Made by a program: the position numbers and the translations under genes. Below the pieces are notes generated by a model. The model was not told the origin of the DNA. It was given only the letters and a program-made list of their open reading frames with translations, and did not search any database. 64,000 bases of DNA from Diplosphaera chodatii (lineage: Eukaryota > Chlorophyta > Trebouxiophyceae > Prasiolales > Stichococcaceae), in assembly GCA_032358165.1 (NCBI GenBank), contig JAALGY010000016.1, positions 248,001 to 312,000 on the forward strand, written 5' to 3'. Shown one piece after another: positions 40,147 to 51,424 of this stretch. Each line of letters begins with the position of its first letter. The stretch's first letter is position 1.

Positions 40147-43100
40147 CGGTCGCGCCGGCGGCGGTGGCAGCGTGCAGCAGGAAGCGGCCCCAGGGCACTG
40201 GCGATGTTCCAGATCCCACCTGCACTCGGACAGTCTCTTTGAAGTCGCTTCCTCAACAACATCGCCAGGCGCATACACACCGCCTTTGTGAGTATTCAGG
40301 GGGGCACTCCTGCACATGTCATGTTGACATGGCCATGTTGCAGCACCATGTCATGCAGACGCCGCTTGCCACAGCCCTGCCTATAGCAGCACCTGCAGCA
40401 CAGCTGCTGCATTGCTGCTGGGCAGGCTGCGCCGCGGAAATATTACCAGTGCGCTGCCGCTGCCGCCCTGCATGGCAAGCACAGCAGAGATGTCACCCTG
40501 GTGCAGACTGACACCCACGCAGTCATGACGTGCAGCGCTTGAAGGGTGTGAGCTATGGGGCCTACAACTGGACAGGACCCCGCGAGTGGAATGCTATATA
40601 TGGCCTGTTGTAACCAGCAGTGAACGATATCCTTTCGTGTGTTTCTCTTCCTTGTCAGCAGTCATGCAGACGGGCTGGCACCGTCAGGCAGGTACCTGCT
40701 GCAGGTAGGGCATCTCCATCACGGCAACCGCGCGAGCAGCCGCTGCTCCGCCGCCTGGCATGCTGACGTCGCGCACAGCTGCGATAGCGCAAAAACGGCC
40801 TGCCATCATGGCTGTCGCATCACTTGTTGCTGAGGTGTCCGCGCTGTGCACGGCTGCTCAGCATGCACAGGAAAGGGCATGTTTTCCCTGCTATGCTGAG
40901 CAAACAATCCTTCCGCAATCAACTTCTAGTGGCAACCCGATTTCCCGAGGACTAGCTACTGATCAGTATGTAAGGCAACACGCTCTAGCCCTTATGCTCT
41001 GTGTCGCACACTTTGAGCAGGTTTGTCCTGTACTATTGCAGGTTTGCCCTGCCCATGATGTAAGCTGCAACACATAACAGACATTGCCCTGCCCATGACA
41101 TAACCTGCAACACATAGCAGACACTGCAGCATCGGCAGGCACGTGGGCGGCTGTTGCAACTCCGCCGCCTAAGGCAGGGTTTGCTGCGGCGGTCTCAGCG
41201 GCGTGTGCCGCAGCATCCGACCCGGCCGCACCCTCAGGCGCCGGCCCTGCAGCAGCGGGACCCAGACAAACATGAGGCCCGAGATCTCACAAGTCGGTGT
41301 GGGTGAAGTATACGAATGGCGGTTGTGCATCCAGCAATATGAAAAGCAATGCTCGCATCAGGGGTGACTCTCAGGGTTCTTGGGATCAGAAATTGTGCAG
41401 CGTGCCTTGACGACAGAGGCAGTGCCGAAGGAGCAGCATCTGAATCCCCTAAGTCCCCTGTAGGCTGCGCTGGGCTGTTTCCTGCTGGAGCGCCCGGGAG
41501 CAGTGTGGCAGCGGCGGTTGCAGTGGCTTTCGCTGCGGGCGGCAGCGCTGCCAGGGGCATGGGGGTTGAGTTCGGCTCCTGCATCGCAAAAGCGCAGGAG
41601 CCTTCTGTTTGTCTGGCAATCAGTGGCACAGCGCATTAAGGTTACTGAGGTAGGGAAACCTGCGAACGCCGATGAATGTTCTTGGCATGCTAGCTAGGAC
41701 TGCCGAACCAACATGTTGTAGTGTGGGTTGCAGCCTGATGCAGCCGACCTGCCTGCGTTGAGCCCGACACAACCTGCACGTCGCTTGTCTGTGAGCTTGC
41801 AACAGCGTTGCATGGGCCAAGCCCTAAACATCATATCAAACGTGAAGTGGTGGCTGTCCCTGACTCCCACCTGATCCGCCCTCCAGCAGCGCGATGGCGC
41901 AGCAGCAGCAGCGCCTGCACCTCCGGCTGCAGGGCCTTGCTCGGCCAGCAGCTGCGCAAAGGGCCGCCTGTCAAACACGTCCTGTTTACGCAGCACTCCA
42001 GCGTCAACAGCAGGACGACTCACATAAGCAAGGCGTTGTAAGAGGTGTGGCCGACAGGTGCACCTGAACTATCCCTGCGTATACAGCACATTTCCTCCCA
42101 TTTGAACTACTGCTCGGTGCTGCAGCAGACGGCACACACACCATCTGATCATGTTTTAAAATATATATCCTACCTGCAGCGGGCCTTCGCCCTGCATGGC
42201 GGCCTGTGCGGAGGTGAGGAAGCACGTCACGGCGCGCCGCTGCGACAGTGTGAGGCCCTCGGCGGCAAAGACATCGGCCCGCGTTGCGTGCACGAGCGCC
42301 AGCCGCCCCGGTGCCACAGCCAGCTGCAAATAAGCATCGGCGCACATATGTGCAGGACACGCATGTGGCACGGCGGGGTTTCGTTCGCAGCAGGGCCCGG
42401 CCGGAGGACAGCACAAGGGGCCTCGGCGGTACTCGATCATCGTTTCACAGCCAAGGTGGCTGCTCACCGAACTTAACTATTTTGCCACGCACCTGCTGGA
42501 CAGCGCCTTGAACTCCACGTAATCGTGCGCGCTCGAGTCCAGGAGCGCCTTGACCAGTGGCCTGGCGCACAGCACCGCCTGCGATGCAGTTGCTGTGGGG
42601 TGCAGTCCTGGTGATTGCAGAGTGTGCCCACTTTTGAGCCCAGCGAAGCATTGAATTGGGATGGTATGTTTCTGGCAGGTCGCTAAGTGCCTAGGCAACC
42701 TTGTAGGGAGTAGAAAGGGCACTTGCCTTGGCTGCCACGTCGATGTTGTAGTCCTGAGCCGGCCCAAGGTCAACATCGAGTCCCCGCCGCACGTTGACGT
42801 GAGAGTACACGCCCGCCCCGGCCGCTGGCACCGCCACCTCTTCTGCCTCAGCTGCCTGTGGGCCTCCTGGAGGGACACCCGTGGCGTTGTGTGCCCCAGC
42901 TTTGCCGTCACGGCTGCCGCTGCTGGCGCCGCGGTCGCTGGGCTGTGCCTGCCGGTGCTGCTGCGCTTTTGCCCACTCCAGAAATGCAGCAAGGTGGAGG
43001 GAGGCCCAGTGCGCGCCGTAGCTGCCGGCCGGGTCCAGGTGCAGCACTGACTTTCCTGCCTGCGCCGCCGCCTTGCAAACACTCAAAGCCACCTCGGAGG

Positions 43101-43450
43101 GTGCACAACGTCCACCACCACGTTGCACATTGGAATGCCAGTGCGGTTGCAGACGGTGTAAAGCTGCAGCTTGCTTGGCATGCAAGCTGCATAGGCTCTG
43201 CATCTGCGGCGCTGTCATTACGCGATCTGCAGAAGCGAGGTTGCATGACAAGACCAACCCTTGGAACAGCTGTAGCAGGCGCCGAGCGCTGGGCACCATG
43301 TCACAGTCTGCACGCTGCCAGGGGCAAATGACAAGATGCAGGGGTGACCTGTATGTACGTGATATTGCACTTGCGCACCCGGCCAGCAGGGCCTCCTGGA
43401 AGCCGGTGACGATGACAATGAGGTCGACTTCAATGGCTCAATGTCAGCGG
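40147..43450 (-). pseudogene. Rab escort protein (REP/CHM family), disrupted
   Basis: REP presents Rab GTPases to geranylgeranyltransferase II and is related to Rab GDI. Minus-strand exons: about 43437-43378 (VDLIVIVTGFQEALLAG, the nucleotide-binding-like start), about 43100-42727 (GKSVLHLDPAGSYGAHWASL, then an inserted Ala/Gly-rich loop, then DLGPAQDYNIDVAAK), 42578-42490 (AVLCARPLVKALLDSSAHDY), about 42330-42180 (TRADVFAAEGLTLSQRRAV), about 41995-41875 (DVFDRRPFAQLLAEQG), about 40790-40700, about 40510-40393 (GGSGSALVIFPRRSLPSSN) and 40219-40147 ([18 protein letters not shown]). In the 41.9 kb exon the expected LQPEVQALLL and AIALLEG follow in two other frames, so there are two frameshifts within about 60 bases. 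The 3' end runs directly into a SOD fragment. No in-frame start Met was found for the first exon. Unless the indels are sequencing errors, the gene is broken. Confidence 0.75.
41044..41126. repeat. Two-copy ~40-base tandem repeat
   Basis: The unit begins ttgccctgcccatga at 41044 and again at 41084, continuing through taa(g/c)ctgcaacacata(a/g)cagaca in each copy. It lies in a presumed intron of the Rab escort protein gene. Only two units are present and no function is indicated. Confidence 0.8.
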
Positions 43451-43549
43451 CGTCTGGGTTTGCATCCTTGCTGCCTCGACCAGTTTTGCTGGCACCAGAA
43501 GAAACAGGATGACATGACGTACTTGTTAGCTTGAAATCACAGCACTCGA

Positions 43550-45100
43550 AAGCGCAGAGCTCACTTCTGTGCATGCGAGTCCGTGCAGTTCCGACAGGTC
43601 CGGATTGTCAAGGTGCAACAGTGTGGACAGCTGGTGATACGCAAAGGCTGGAACTATCGTGATGGTTTGTAGAGTGTGTATTTGGGTAAGATGGAAGTAT
43701 TACTTGGTCGGCGATCTGCTCCCTTGGGTGGTCATGAGCAGCACAGCAGACGACATGTGGAGACAGCAGCGGCACTGCCTCAGACTTCAGTACGTTGTTT
43801 GTTGCAACCTAAGAGCTCAACTCACACCCGGATGTGCGAAGATGCGCACGAACCATATACAGTCGTACTCGACTGTCAATCCAACCCAAAATATGTCCAA
43901 TAATAGGGTTCGACATTCATACAGCAACCCCATCGCTGGCTGGATCACAGGAGTGCGTCAACTGCACTTGTGCAAACGTATGACGAGGCATGTATGCCCC
44001 GTGCCAGCTGCTTTTGACACAGCTTCTAATATCGGGATGTCCGTCAGAGTTGCGTACATCTGATCAATGGTCTTGCCGGTAGTGTGGCTGCCCAAACTGG
44101 ACAACAGCGACATCGGCTGTTGCAGCGGTCACGGGCGCTGCTGATACAGCGGCTGACTGCAGGCTCTGCACCCCCAGGCCACTGCTGCCGGGCTAATCTG
44201 ACCTGCCGTGGCCGGCGCCAAGCTTCCTCCTATTCCACTGAGGGTGCCTCGCCCCTTTGCTCGGTGGGCTACTACGCCTTTTGCCTGCAACAAGAAAGTC
44301 ACATGGCTGAGGCGAGATTCCAACATGCTAGTAATATGTGGCGTACAGTGCTTGCACTGTACCTGCACACAAGCACTCGTTCAGAAGCCACGCCTGCATG
44401 TGAGTCTGCCTGCAGGTGGGCGACTGCAGTTTCTGGCAGATCCACCGACAGCCGCGGGCCGCGCAGCCCACCGGCGTCCTCTGGGAGCTGGGCGCGCTGG
44501 CTATTGCCGCCGCACTCCGCCTGCACCACTTGACATGCTGCAGTGAGGAGCTGCTGCGTGCAGGCCTGCTGACTGTTGCTGCTGGAACCGCAATAGTGCA
44601 TGGGGCACTGACCACTACTGAGGGGAAAAGGCATGGTCCGTGAGAGCAGCCGCAAGATGAGTGCACGAGACAGGAATCGAAAGTCGTCTCATCAGTACTG
44701 CCTAGCCACGTCCGCAGCCACCGGCGACGCGCCATTCTGTACGCCTGTCTGCAAGGGCGCACCATCCGCTGGGGACCGCTGCTGCAAGAGCTCTGGAAGT
44801 GCCTCTGGCAGCTTGTGCAGCAAGACCATCTTGTAGTCTGCGAGTCTCTGACCTTGTCCCTGCCTACCTGCCGTGTGCATCATATGGTCGATCAGAGGAA
44901 GTTAGCCAAACAGCAGCAGCGAGCTGACAATTGAATGCAAACATGTTGCAGGGTGATGTGCACTGCCCACCAGCACGGTGCGCACTCCGACGGCCATGAC
45001 GGCCCTGCCGCCCGCGATGTTGCACAGGCTGTCGTTGCGAAACAGCGTCATCGCTGCGCTCGGCCTCCAGTGCAGTCTTGATGCCTGCAGAAACCATAAT
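43550..45100 (-). CDS. Possible unrecognised spliced gene
   Basis: A run of minus-strand open segments flanked by plausible splice sites suggests one gene, but I could not confirm joins. Pieces, 5' to 3': about 45060-44975 (MTLFRNDSLCNIAGGRAV, then MAVGVRTVLVG), about 44880-44700 (LADYKMVLLHKLPEALPELL), about 44560-44415 (LLTAACQVVQAECGGNSQRA, LSVDLPETAVAHLQ), about 44060-43990 (TLTDIPILEAVSKAAGTGH) and about 43645-43560 (PAFAYHQLSTLLHLDNPDL, then a GTGAGC donor). The Leu-rich helices resemble HEAT-type solenoid proteins in general. The order and spacing faintly recall the N-terminus of FANCI, but that is too weak to use as a name. It lies upstream of the Rab escort protein exons on the same strand and could alternatively be several decayed fragments. 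Confidence 0.35.
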
Positions 45101-47242
45101 GCTACCGTAGACTTGCAGAGTTGTGCATAGGACATTGAACTATCTGATTGCCACGGAGCATAATATATACAAGCACTTCGGATTGGCATGCTGGGCACAG
45201 GCAATGTCTTGAAGTGTCCAGGCGACTGATTCTAGCATGTGCAGCAGGCACTGGGAACAATGCATGGAGTGGACAGCTTACGGCACATTGGACTTACAAT
45301 GTATGGGTTGTCCAATGTCGCACAATACTCGCTGCATCGCCCGCCGCCATGGTCGACTCCAAACGCCCTGCATTTACACTCTAACAGCTGTCAGCAACGC
45401 CGCACATCGAGCACAGGGGCTTCAGCCAAACCGGTTGCACTGCCAGCTGTGAGAACCCACGTGAAGTGCATAGCGTCTTGCGAGCCCAAACAGTCTTCTG
45501 GCCAGGCGCAGGCAGGCGTACATTTGCAAAGTGTGTGCTGCCTTACCATTCAGGCAGCGCAAGCTAGAGAGGCACAGCAAGCTGGGCCTGCAATGTGCCT
45601 TCGCTGCTGGACTTCAAATCGCACCTTGCTGGAACCAATGCTAGATGCCCAGCAGCTGCAGGCAGCTCTCCGTGTGCTTCACAGCTGCTTTGCTAACGAC
45701 CCACTTTGGGACCACCTTTGCCTGAGCACCTGCGGGTACTTTAGCATTGCTATCACGCTGAGCTCGAAGTGATGACTGGCAGGGAAAGACAATATGATGC
45801 TGCTCCCTGCAAGCTGTGACCTGGCCATACTGAGAATGCGCATTCCGGCACCGCAGTTTCGACAGGAGCCTCATTCTTGGGCTTGCAGCTTACCTTTCGC
45901 AGCGCAGGCGCAGGATCAGAAGCTCATACAGCAGCTAGCCGTGTGCTTGTGCACGCCAGTCGTTAAAAGTCGACGTGGTTGAACGTGTGCCTGCAGCAGT
46001 CGACATGATCTGCACCTCGGTCTCCAACACCTGTATGACAGATGCCACCGAAACCGCCAAGTGGACAAGCTTACTGCTAGTCAGTGTCACGTTGGCAAAC
46101 AACAGCTGGGCAGCTGGATTACACGGCACACTCTGACAGCCTGGTGCAGTTCCTAGCCTGTACATGTCCCGGCTGACCCAGTGCCTGTGTGAAGAGGACG
46201 ACAGTGTTCGAGGCATGTTACCACTAGTCCAGCGAGGGTACCCACGGGCCCATTTACAGGTTGGCGCACACAACTTGTATAGTATCTCAACAAGTGCTGA
46301 CCTTCTGTACTGCTGAGGTTAATGGCCATCCAGTTGTGATCTTCCTGCACCCTAACATGCATACGAACTTTCGCTTGGCGCTGGGGCTTATTGAAACTGA
46401 CAGTGTCACGCTTGGACAGCTATGTGTTGCTTGTGAAGGCCAGTTCAGCACGGCAACATCGCCAGTTGGACATGCAAGAGTGCATGGTCCAGCGTCTGGA
46501 ACCAGATGGGACCAAGAGCGGTCCCCGGATGGCATGAGTGCCGCGACTGGTCCGAACTCCACTATACATATGACTTGTTCTGATGCAAGTGGCCCGACCT
46601 AACGTCGTGAGGACAGTCGCACCATGTGGTGCATGCGCCTGTACTTTCTGCTTGAACGCACACACAGCATTGGCGCCAGATTCTGCTGAAACCTACGATT
46701 CGTCTGACTCTACGGAGTTGTTCGCGCTCGCCGGAGCTACCGTTGAGGTCGTGCCGGGAAGGTGTAGCGTGATAGGGACCTGCCTATGCACATCTCTGCG
46801 CTGAGGTCCCACTACCATCATGGAATGTGGCTGCAGGCAGGGACATGCAGGTGGCTGTTGCACATTGGCGTCTCCGAGCTGTGGAAGCTGTGTTGCAAAG
46901 GCTTTCCCTGAAACCCTGATGCAAGTGCCAAGGCACCGTGGTAATATGTGCCTGACAGGTTTGCCTGACAGGTTTGCGACTGAGTGGGTGGAAGCTCCGA
47001 TTACGTAACTGAATTCTGCGCTTAAGGACACAAGAGAGAAGCTGGCCGATTGACTATTGCGAACAGTTGTCGGAACGCGTTACGCAGAAACACCAAAGCT
47101 TGCCATTCGATCATAGGCTGTTCCGCACTGCGGCGCATGTGCAAGCAAAACAAGCACCATGTTGCTGAGCCCAAACAGCCATGTCATAGGTCGGCCTTGC
47201 AGCGCTAAAGCTGTGGGGCGGTATGTGAGGTCTCCTGTCACG
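45101..47242. other. Unassigned region
   Basis: About 2.1 kb with only short open stretches on both strands and no convincing gene. A plus-strand piece at about 45630-45720 reads LQAALRVLHSCFANDPLWDH, which superficially resembles an acetyltransferase start, but no acetyl-CoA motif follows. A 15-base direct repeat (tgacaggtttgcc/tgacaggtttgcg) occurs at about 46956-46979. Confidence 0.4.
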
Positions 47243-48286
47243 ATGGCCCACGGGCGTCAGCAGCCGCTGCAGCCGCAGCCGCGGCCGCAGCAGGAGCAGG
47301 AGGAGGCGGAGCCAGAGGATGTGATGGGCTTCCTCAAGAAGATGAGAGCCGAACAGCAGCGTGACAGCACGCGGTTCGCAAAGCAGCTGTCGGCCGTGCA
47401 AACGTCCAATACAGCACTGGGTCAGAATTACGGCGGCCTCACGGAGGATGCATGCCGTGTAAAACTTGTACCGAAAGTGGGGATCACAGCTGTGGAGCGC
47501 AGGGAGCTTCAGACTATGCACGATTGGGTGGAGCGGCTTGGAGCCGCGCTCAAGGCTGCTAGCATCACAGTGGCAGCAGCGCAGGTCAACATCGTCAACA
47601 ACCTTATCATGGTATGGCTCCCATGTGCCCAGGTTGATGTCACACCGCAAAGTGTCACATGTGCGTGCATCACATTTGAGAGTGATTCAGCCGCAGTATT
47701 CCAACCCATCAGCTCATCTTCTCATGGTTGTTGTATGCAGGACGAAGACCTGGTACGCACCGCTGCTGCTGTGGTCGTGGAGCGCTTGCACAACGTGGTG
47801 GAAGGGCTCACGCTCGGTCCGGACTCCTCCGTGATGGCAGCAGCAGTTCTCGAAGCTACGAAGCAGCTGCTGGACTCGGCATCCACAGCCAGCATCCAAG
47901 ACCTGCATAAGGTTTGCTGAAGCATGTGCATGCTAGAGAATGCTGCACCAGGATGTGTGGGATGGGCTTATGTTGCTGTGATGATGCAGATGCAGTTCGT
48001 GCTTTCAATTCGAATGGCACGCCGCCATGTTATGTACCGCTGTGCTACACACTGCAGCATGCACCTGCATGTGCCTCCATGTCGCTGTGCACAGGCACTG
48101 ACAGCAATCGGCGAGGACGCCGAAAAGACCATTCGCCGGAGTGCGCAGGAGCAGCGCCAGCTTCAGCGTCAGCAGGCGGCGACTGGCACACCCATGGAGG
48201 AGGGGAGCACCGACGACCAAATCGACGAGGACGACGAAGGCAGCTCTGATGAGGATGATGCTGACAAGCGCGACCCACTGATGTGA
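47243..48286 (+). CDS. Unrecognised coiled-coil protein with acidic tail
   Basis: Possible three-exon gene: 47243-47610, about 47741-47910 and about 48093-48286. It begins MAHGRQQPLQPQPRPQQEQE, a Gln/Pro-rich leader, then DVMGFLKKMRAEQQRDSTRF, a predicted helix. NTALGQNYGGLTEDACRVKL follows; this helix-then-GxxxExxxR layout resembles the start of some PD-(D/E)XK nuclease-like families of mobile elements, but the catalytic part is not seen. The later exons (DLVRTAAAVVVERLHNVVEG, EATKQLLDSASTASIQDLHK, KTIRRSAQEQRQLQRQQAA) are helical and end in a Glu/Asp-rich stretch closing DKRDPLM. The stop at 48286 may instead be read through an intron (donor GTGAGG at 48284), with more exons near 48430-48480 and 48650-48790. 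Confidence is limited because no family match supports the joins. Confidence 0.45.
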
Positions 48287-49929
48287 GGCTAACTCTGCTG
48301 GTGTTGCTTAACAGTGCAGGAGGTGATCATCGAGTATGAGAGTGTGTGGCGCATAGAGTGCCCTTGTATGCACTGCTGTGAAGCAACAGCATTCAACAGT
48401 TGGGCTCTGGTCATTCTCGTGTGCAGAGCCGTGGCAGATTGTGCTGCAATGGCCGCCTACTTTGGCCAAGCTGCAAAGGTTGAGGAGCTGGGGCTGTTGC
48501 CACTGATCGACCTGTTGAACACAGGAACGTCTTGTATGTGGAGTGTAGAGCATGCTATGTCCTTTTTGAGACAGGGTGCCTACGCCCTGATGCGCTCGAT
48601 GTTTTGCCCGCTTGTGGTGACAGGAGTTTGCTTGCATCTGCAGGCTCAGAAAGCTTCAGCTGCCCTATGACGTTGATACTAACAGGCGGTAAAGTGTCGC
48701 GGCTGGAGTATGATGGCAGCGGCGTCAGCTTGTATGCAGCGGGCAATTTGATGCACACGCTGTATGAGTTCAAGGGAAACCTCAGCACAGGTACTACCAT
48801 TGCAGGCCCATTTGTGACCCTACTAGTGACTCTGCAGCTGAGTGCATGCTATGTGGCATGCTGTTATGACTGCAGCGTATAGATACCTGCAGTCTGTGCC
48901 ATCTAGGATACAAGAAGGGTGTCCGGCAGCTGCGGCGTGGAAGCGACTCGCTGATGCGGTTCTGGGACCTTGCAAGCTGCACAGGTTCGACAGCAAAGCA
49001 GCCTACACAGCAGGCTGCTGCTGCCTTCCTGGTCGGCCGCACCGGCCGGAAAGCAGTGCCGCCCCCTGCGGTCTACGGTCACACACAGATTTCGGTGATG
49101 ATCGTGTAGGTAAGTTGCAGCAGTTTCCACATCGCCTGGAGTGCACTTGTCCAGCTGCAGACTCTCAGCACTGAGTTTGTAGCTGCAAGCGATCAGTAGG
49201 TGCGAGGGCATTTGCACCGCCACATGCATTATGCATTGCGCTGCGGTAACTGGATGGTGCCATGGCAATGCGCCTCCTGCATGGAGGCTTGTGCTGCACC
49301 ATGTCGATTGTCCTGTTGCCACTGGTGATGCAGCTGCACATGGCGGGAGCACCATATCGATACTTGGGCCACAGCAGCTCCGTGTAGGTGCGTGGTGTGG
49401 TCTGGCGCCCGACTTCCTGCCGAACAGGAGCATCTGCTCCTGCCCTGTGGACGTCCCTGCCCTTTGGACGTCTATTTAAGCTATGCTTGAACCGCTCTGA
49501 ATTCAGTAGGTCGCAGTAGGCCGGGAACATGCAGCTTTGTCTTGGCTGCCCAGTCGAATCAGTAGTGGCGTCTGTTCTCGGATTCTATCATATAGCAGTC
49601 GTATCCCTGCCTGTTTAGCCGGGGGTGCTTGTGCGCCATACTCAGCGAAGGTATGGTGTACAAACAAGTGTCTCTGCAAGATGAGGCGAGGCAGTTGTAC
49701 ATGTATCATCGGGTCTTTGTATGTTCACAAGTATGCCACAGGGCTATTGTGTATATAGTGAGAAGCCTGTTGTGACGGCGTGTCATGGGACGTGTTGTCT
49801 GTATTAAGATCAGCGCTTTGCGCAAGGCATCCTCGGCCAGAACATCTGCTGTGAGGTTTCTATTAAGCAGGGTTTGCAAGGTTTTTGGAACAACACAAGA
49901 CAAGACATCCAGCCCTACATAGCAAAAGA
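48287..49929. other. Unassigned region
   Basis: About 1.6 kb. Plus-strand open pieces at 48427-48530 (AVADCAAMAAYFGQAAKVEE) and 48660-48790 (LILTGGKVSRLEYDGSGVSL) might be further exons of the preceding gene. From 48900 to 49930 I see nothing supportable. The 3' flank of the SOD retrocopy begins at about 49930. Confidence 0.35.
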
Positions 49930-50846
49930 CTGGCCCCGTTCGCCTGCTCGATCATGCCACACACCCGCGGGGTCATTTGAGGTTGCTCATGAACATAACA
50001 TACAGCTGCCAGCGAACGCACGCTGAAGGAAGAACACCTGCGAACAAATGTTCTTCAACAACGGCTGCCCTACTTCCAGAAACCCTAGCGCCGGCGTCTT
50101 GCCATGTGTATGTGTGTGTGTGCACCCTGAAAGCTGGCTGCTGCAACGCACTACAGCCGGCTTGCAGGCACCTTCTGGACCCGGCCTTTAGTTCAGGCGG
50201 GCACCTGGCCTTGCTTGGCGAGCAAGAAGTTCTCATTCACAGTGTTCCAGTTCACCACATTCCAGAAAGCCGCAATGTACTCGGGCCGCCTGTTCTGGTA
50301 CTTCAAGTAGTACGCGTGTTCCCAAACGTCCAGTCCCAGGATTGGGATGGCTGTCTCCTCAACATACCCCGCCTGCAGTGGGTTGTCCTGGTTGGGCGTG
50401 GAGCTGATGGCCAGCGAGCCATCGTCCTTGACGCTCAGCCACGCCCACCCGCTGCCGAAGCGTCCCGCGGCGGCAGCGTTGAACTTGGACTTTGCCTCGT
50501 CCAGGCTCCCGAATGCCGAGTCTATGGCTGACTTCAGCTCAGAGGATGGGCCATTGTTGTCGCTGTCCTTGCCCAGCACCTTCCAGAAGAAGCTGTGGTT
50601 GTAGTGGCCACCCCCGTGGTTGCGCACGGGCGTGGCAATGTCTGAGGGGATCTTGTCGGTGCCAGCATACTTGTTGAGCGTCACCAGGTCCAAGTCCTTC
50701 AGCTCCGGGTGCTTCGACACCGCATCATTCACCCCCTTAACATACACCGCATGGTGCTTGTCAAGGTGAATCTGCATGGTTGTGGCATCGATGTAAGGCT
50801 CGAGTGCATCGTAGCCCATGGGCAGGTCAGGTAGTGTGAACGCCAT
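49930..50846 (-). CDS. Mn-type superoxide dismutase, intronless copy (retrogene candidate; coding part 50846-50193)
   Basis: One uninterrupted 217-codon frame on the minus strand, from ATG at 50846 to the stop at 50193, with a 3'UTR similar to copy 3 down to about 49930. Blocks: [101 protein letters not shown] and [18 protein letters not shown]. All four metal ligands are present, and the GGGHYNHS context fits the Mn form. Every intron of the array copies is absent: exon ends seen in copy 3 are joined exactly, including the 3'UTR intron. The conserved fold begins five residues after the Met, so there is no room for a transit peptide and a cytosolic location is likely (inference). No poly-A tract remains at the 3' edge. 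The reading frame is undamaged, arguing for use. REV3 starts 578 bases away on the opposite strand. Confidence 0.92.
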
Positions 50847-51424
50847 TGTGTCACGCCTGTGTAACCTGCCGCGTCACGCCTGAGTACTACAGCAGAGACG
50901 AATGTGACACTGCGATCAAGGGTGAGTGCGACACTCAACTCTCACAGTGTGCAGGCTGCACGCCCGCTGATCTTACGCGAAGCTGATCGGCAGCCCCGCT
51001 CCGACAGTAGGAAGTTTACCCACAGCATGCCCAGCACGCTCCATCGTGGGCGCAACTGTGAGTTTGCAGTATGTGCCTGGGTGCGATTGGATGGATTGCG
51101 ATGGTGTCGATGCAAGCTTTGAGTGCACTGCTGCTGTCAGAACCGATGGGCTTGTTGATGTGCATGTTGGTGCAGTGCGCTTCACCACAATGCAACACGA
51201 ATTGTTGTCCGAGAAAGTTCGCTGCAACACACACAACATGATGTGATGGCTGAGCTTGCTGGTACGAGGCCGCGGTGTGGTGTGGCTACAAGGATGGTTG
51301 TATGGCCCGTGCACAGGGTGCGCGTCATGCCGTGCAAGATGCGGGTGTGCATGCTGGCGTTGTTGTCTGGCGTTTGGGATGAGGGGCTTAAGAACATGCA
51401 GCTTGCCTGCCGTGGGTCGCCCGC
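50847..51424. promoter_or_regulatory. Divergent intergenic region between SOD retrogene and REV3
   Basis: 578 bases between the divergently facing start codons. If the intronless SOD is expressed, it most simply borrows this promoter region from REV3. I see no clear TATA box or named element, so the regulatory role is inferred from position only. Confidence 0.4.

Noticed and set aside
45630..45770. Possible acetyltransferase start
   Set aside because: Only one short helix-like match; no Q/RxxGxG/A acetyl-CoA motif in any frame downstream.
46261..46602. Plus-strand stretch (CTAEVNGHPVVIFLHPNMH) reminiscent of a retroelement aspartic protease
   Set aside because: The catalytic Asp-Thr/Ser-Gly is absent (HPN instead) and no reverse transcriptase or integrase sequence is nearby.
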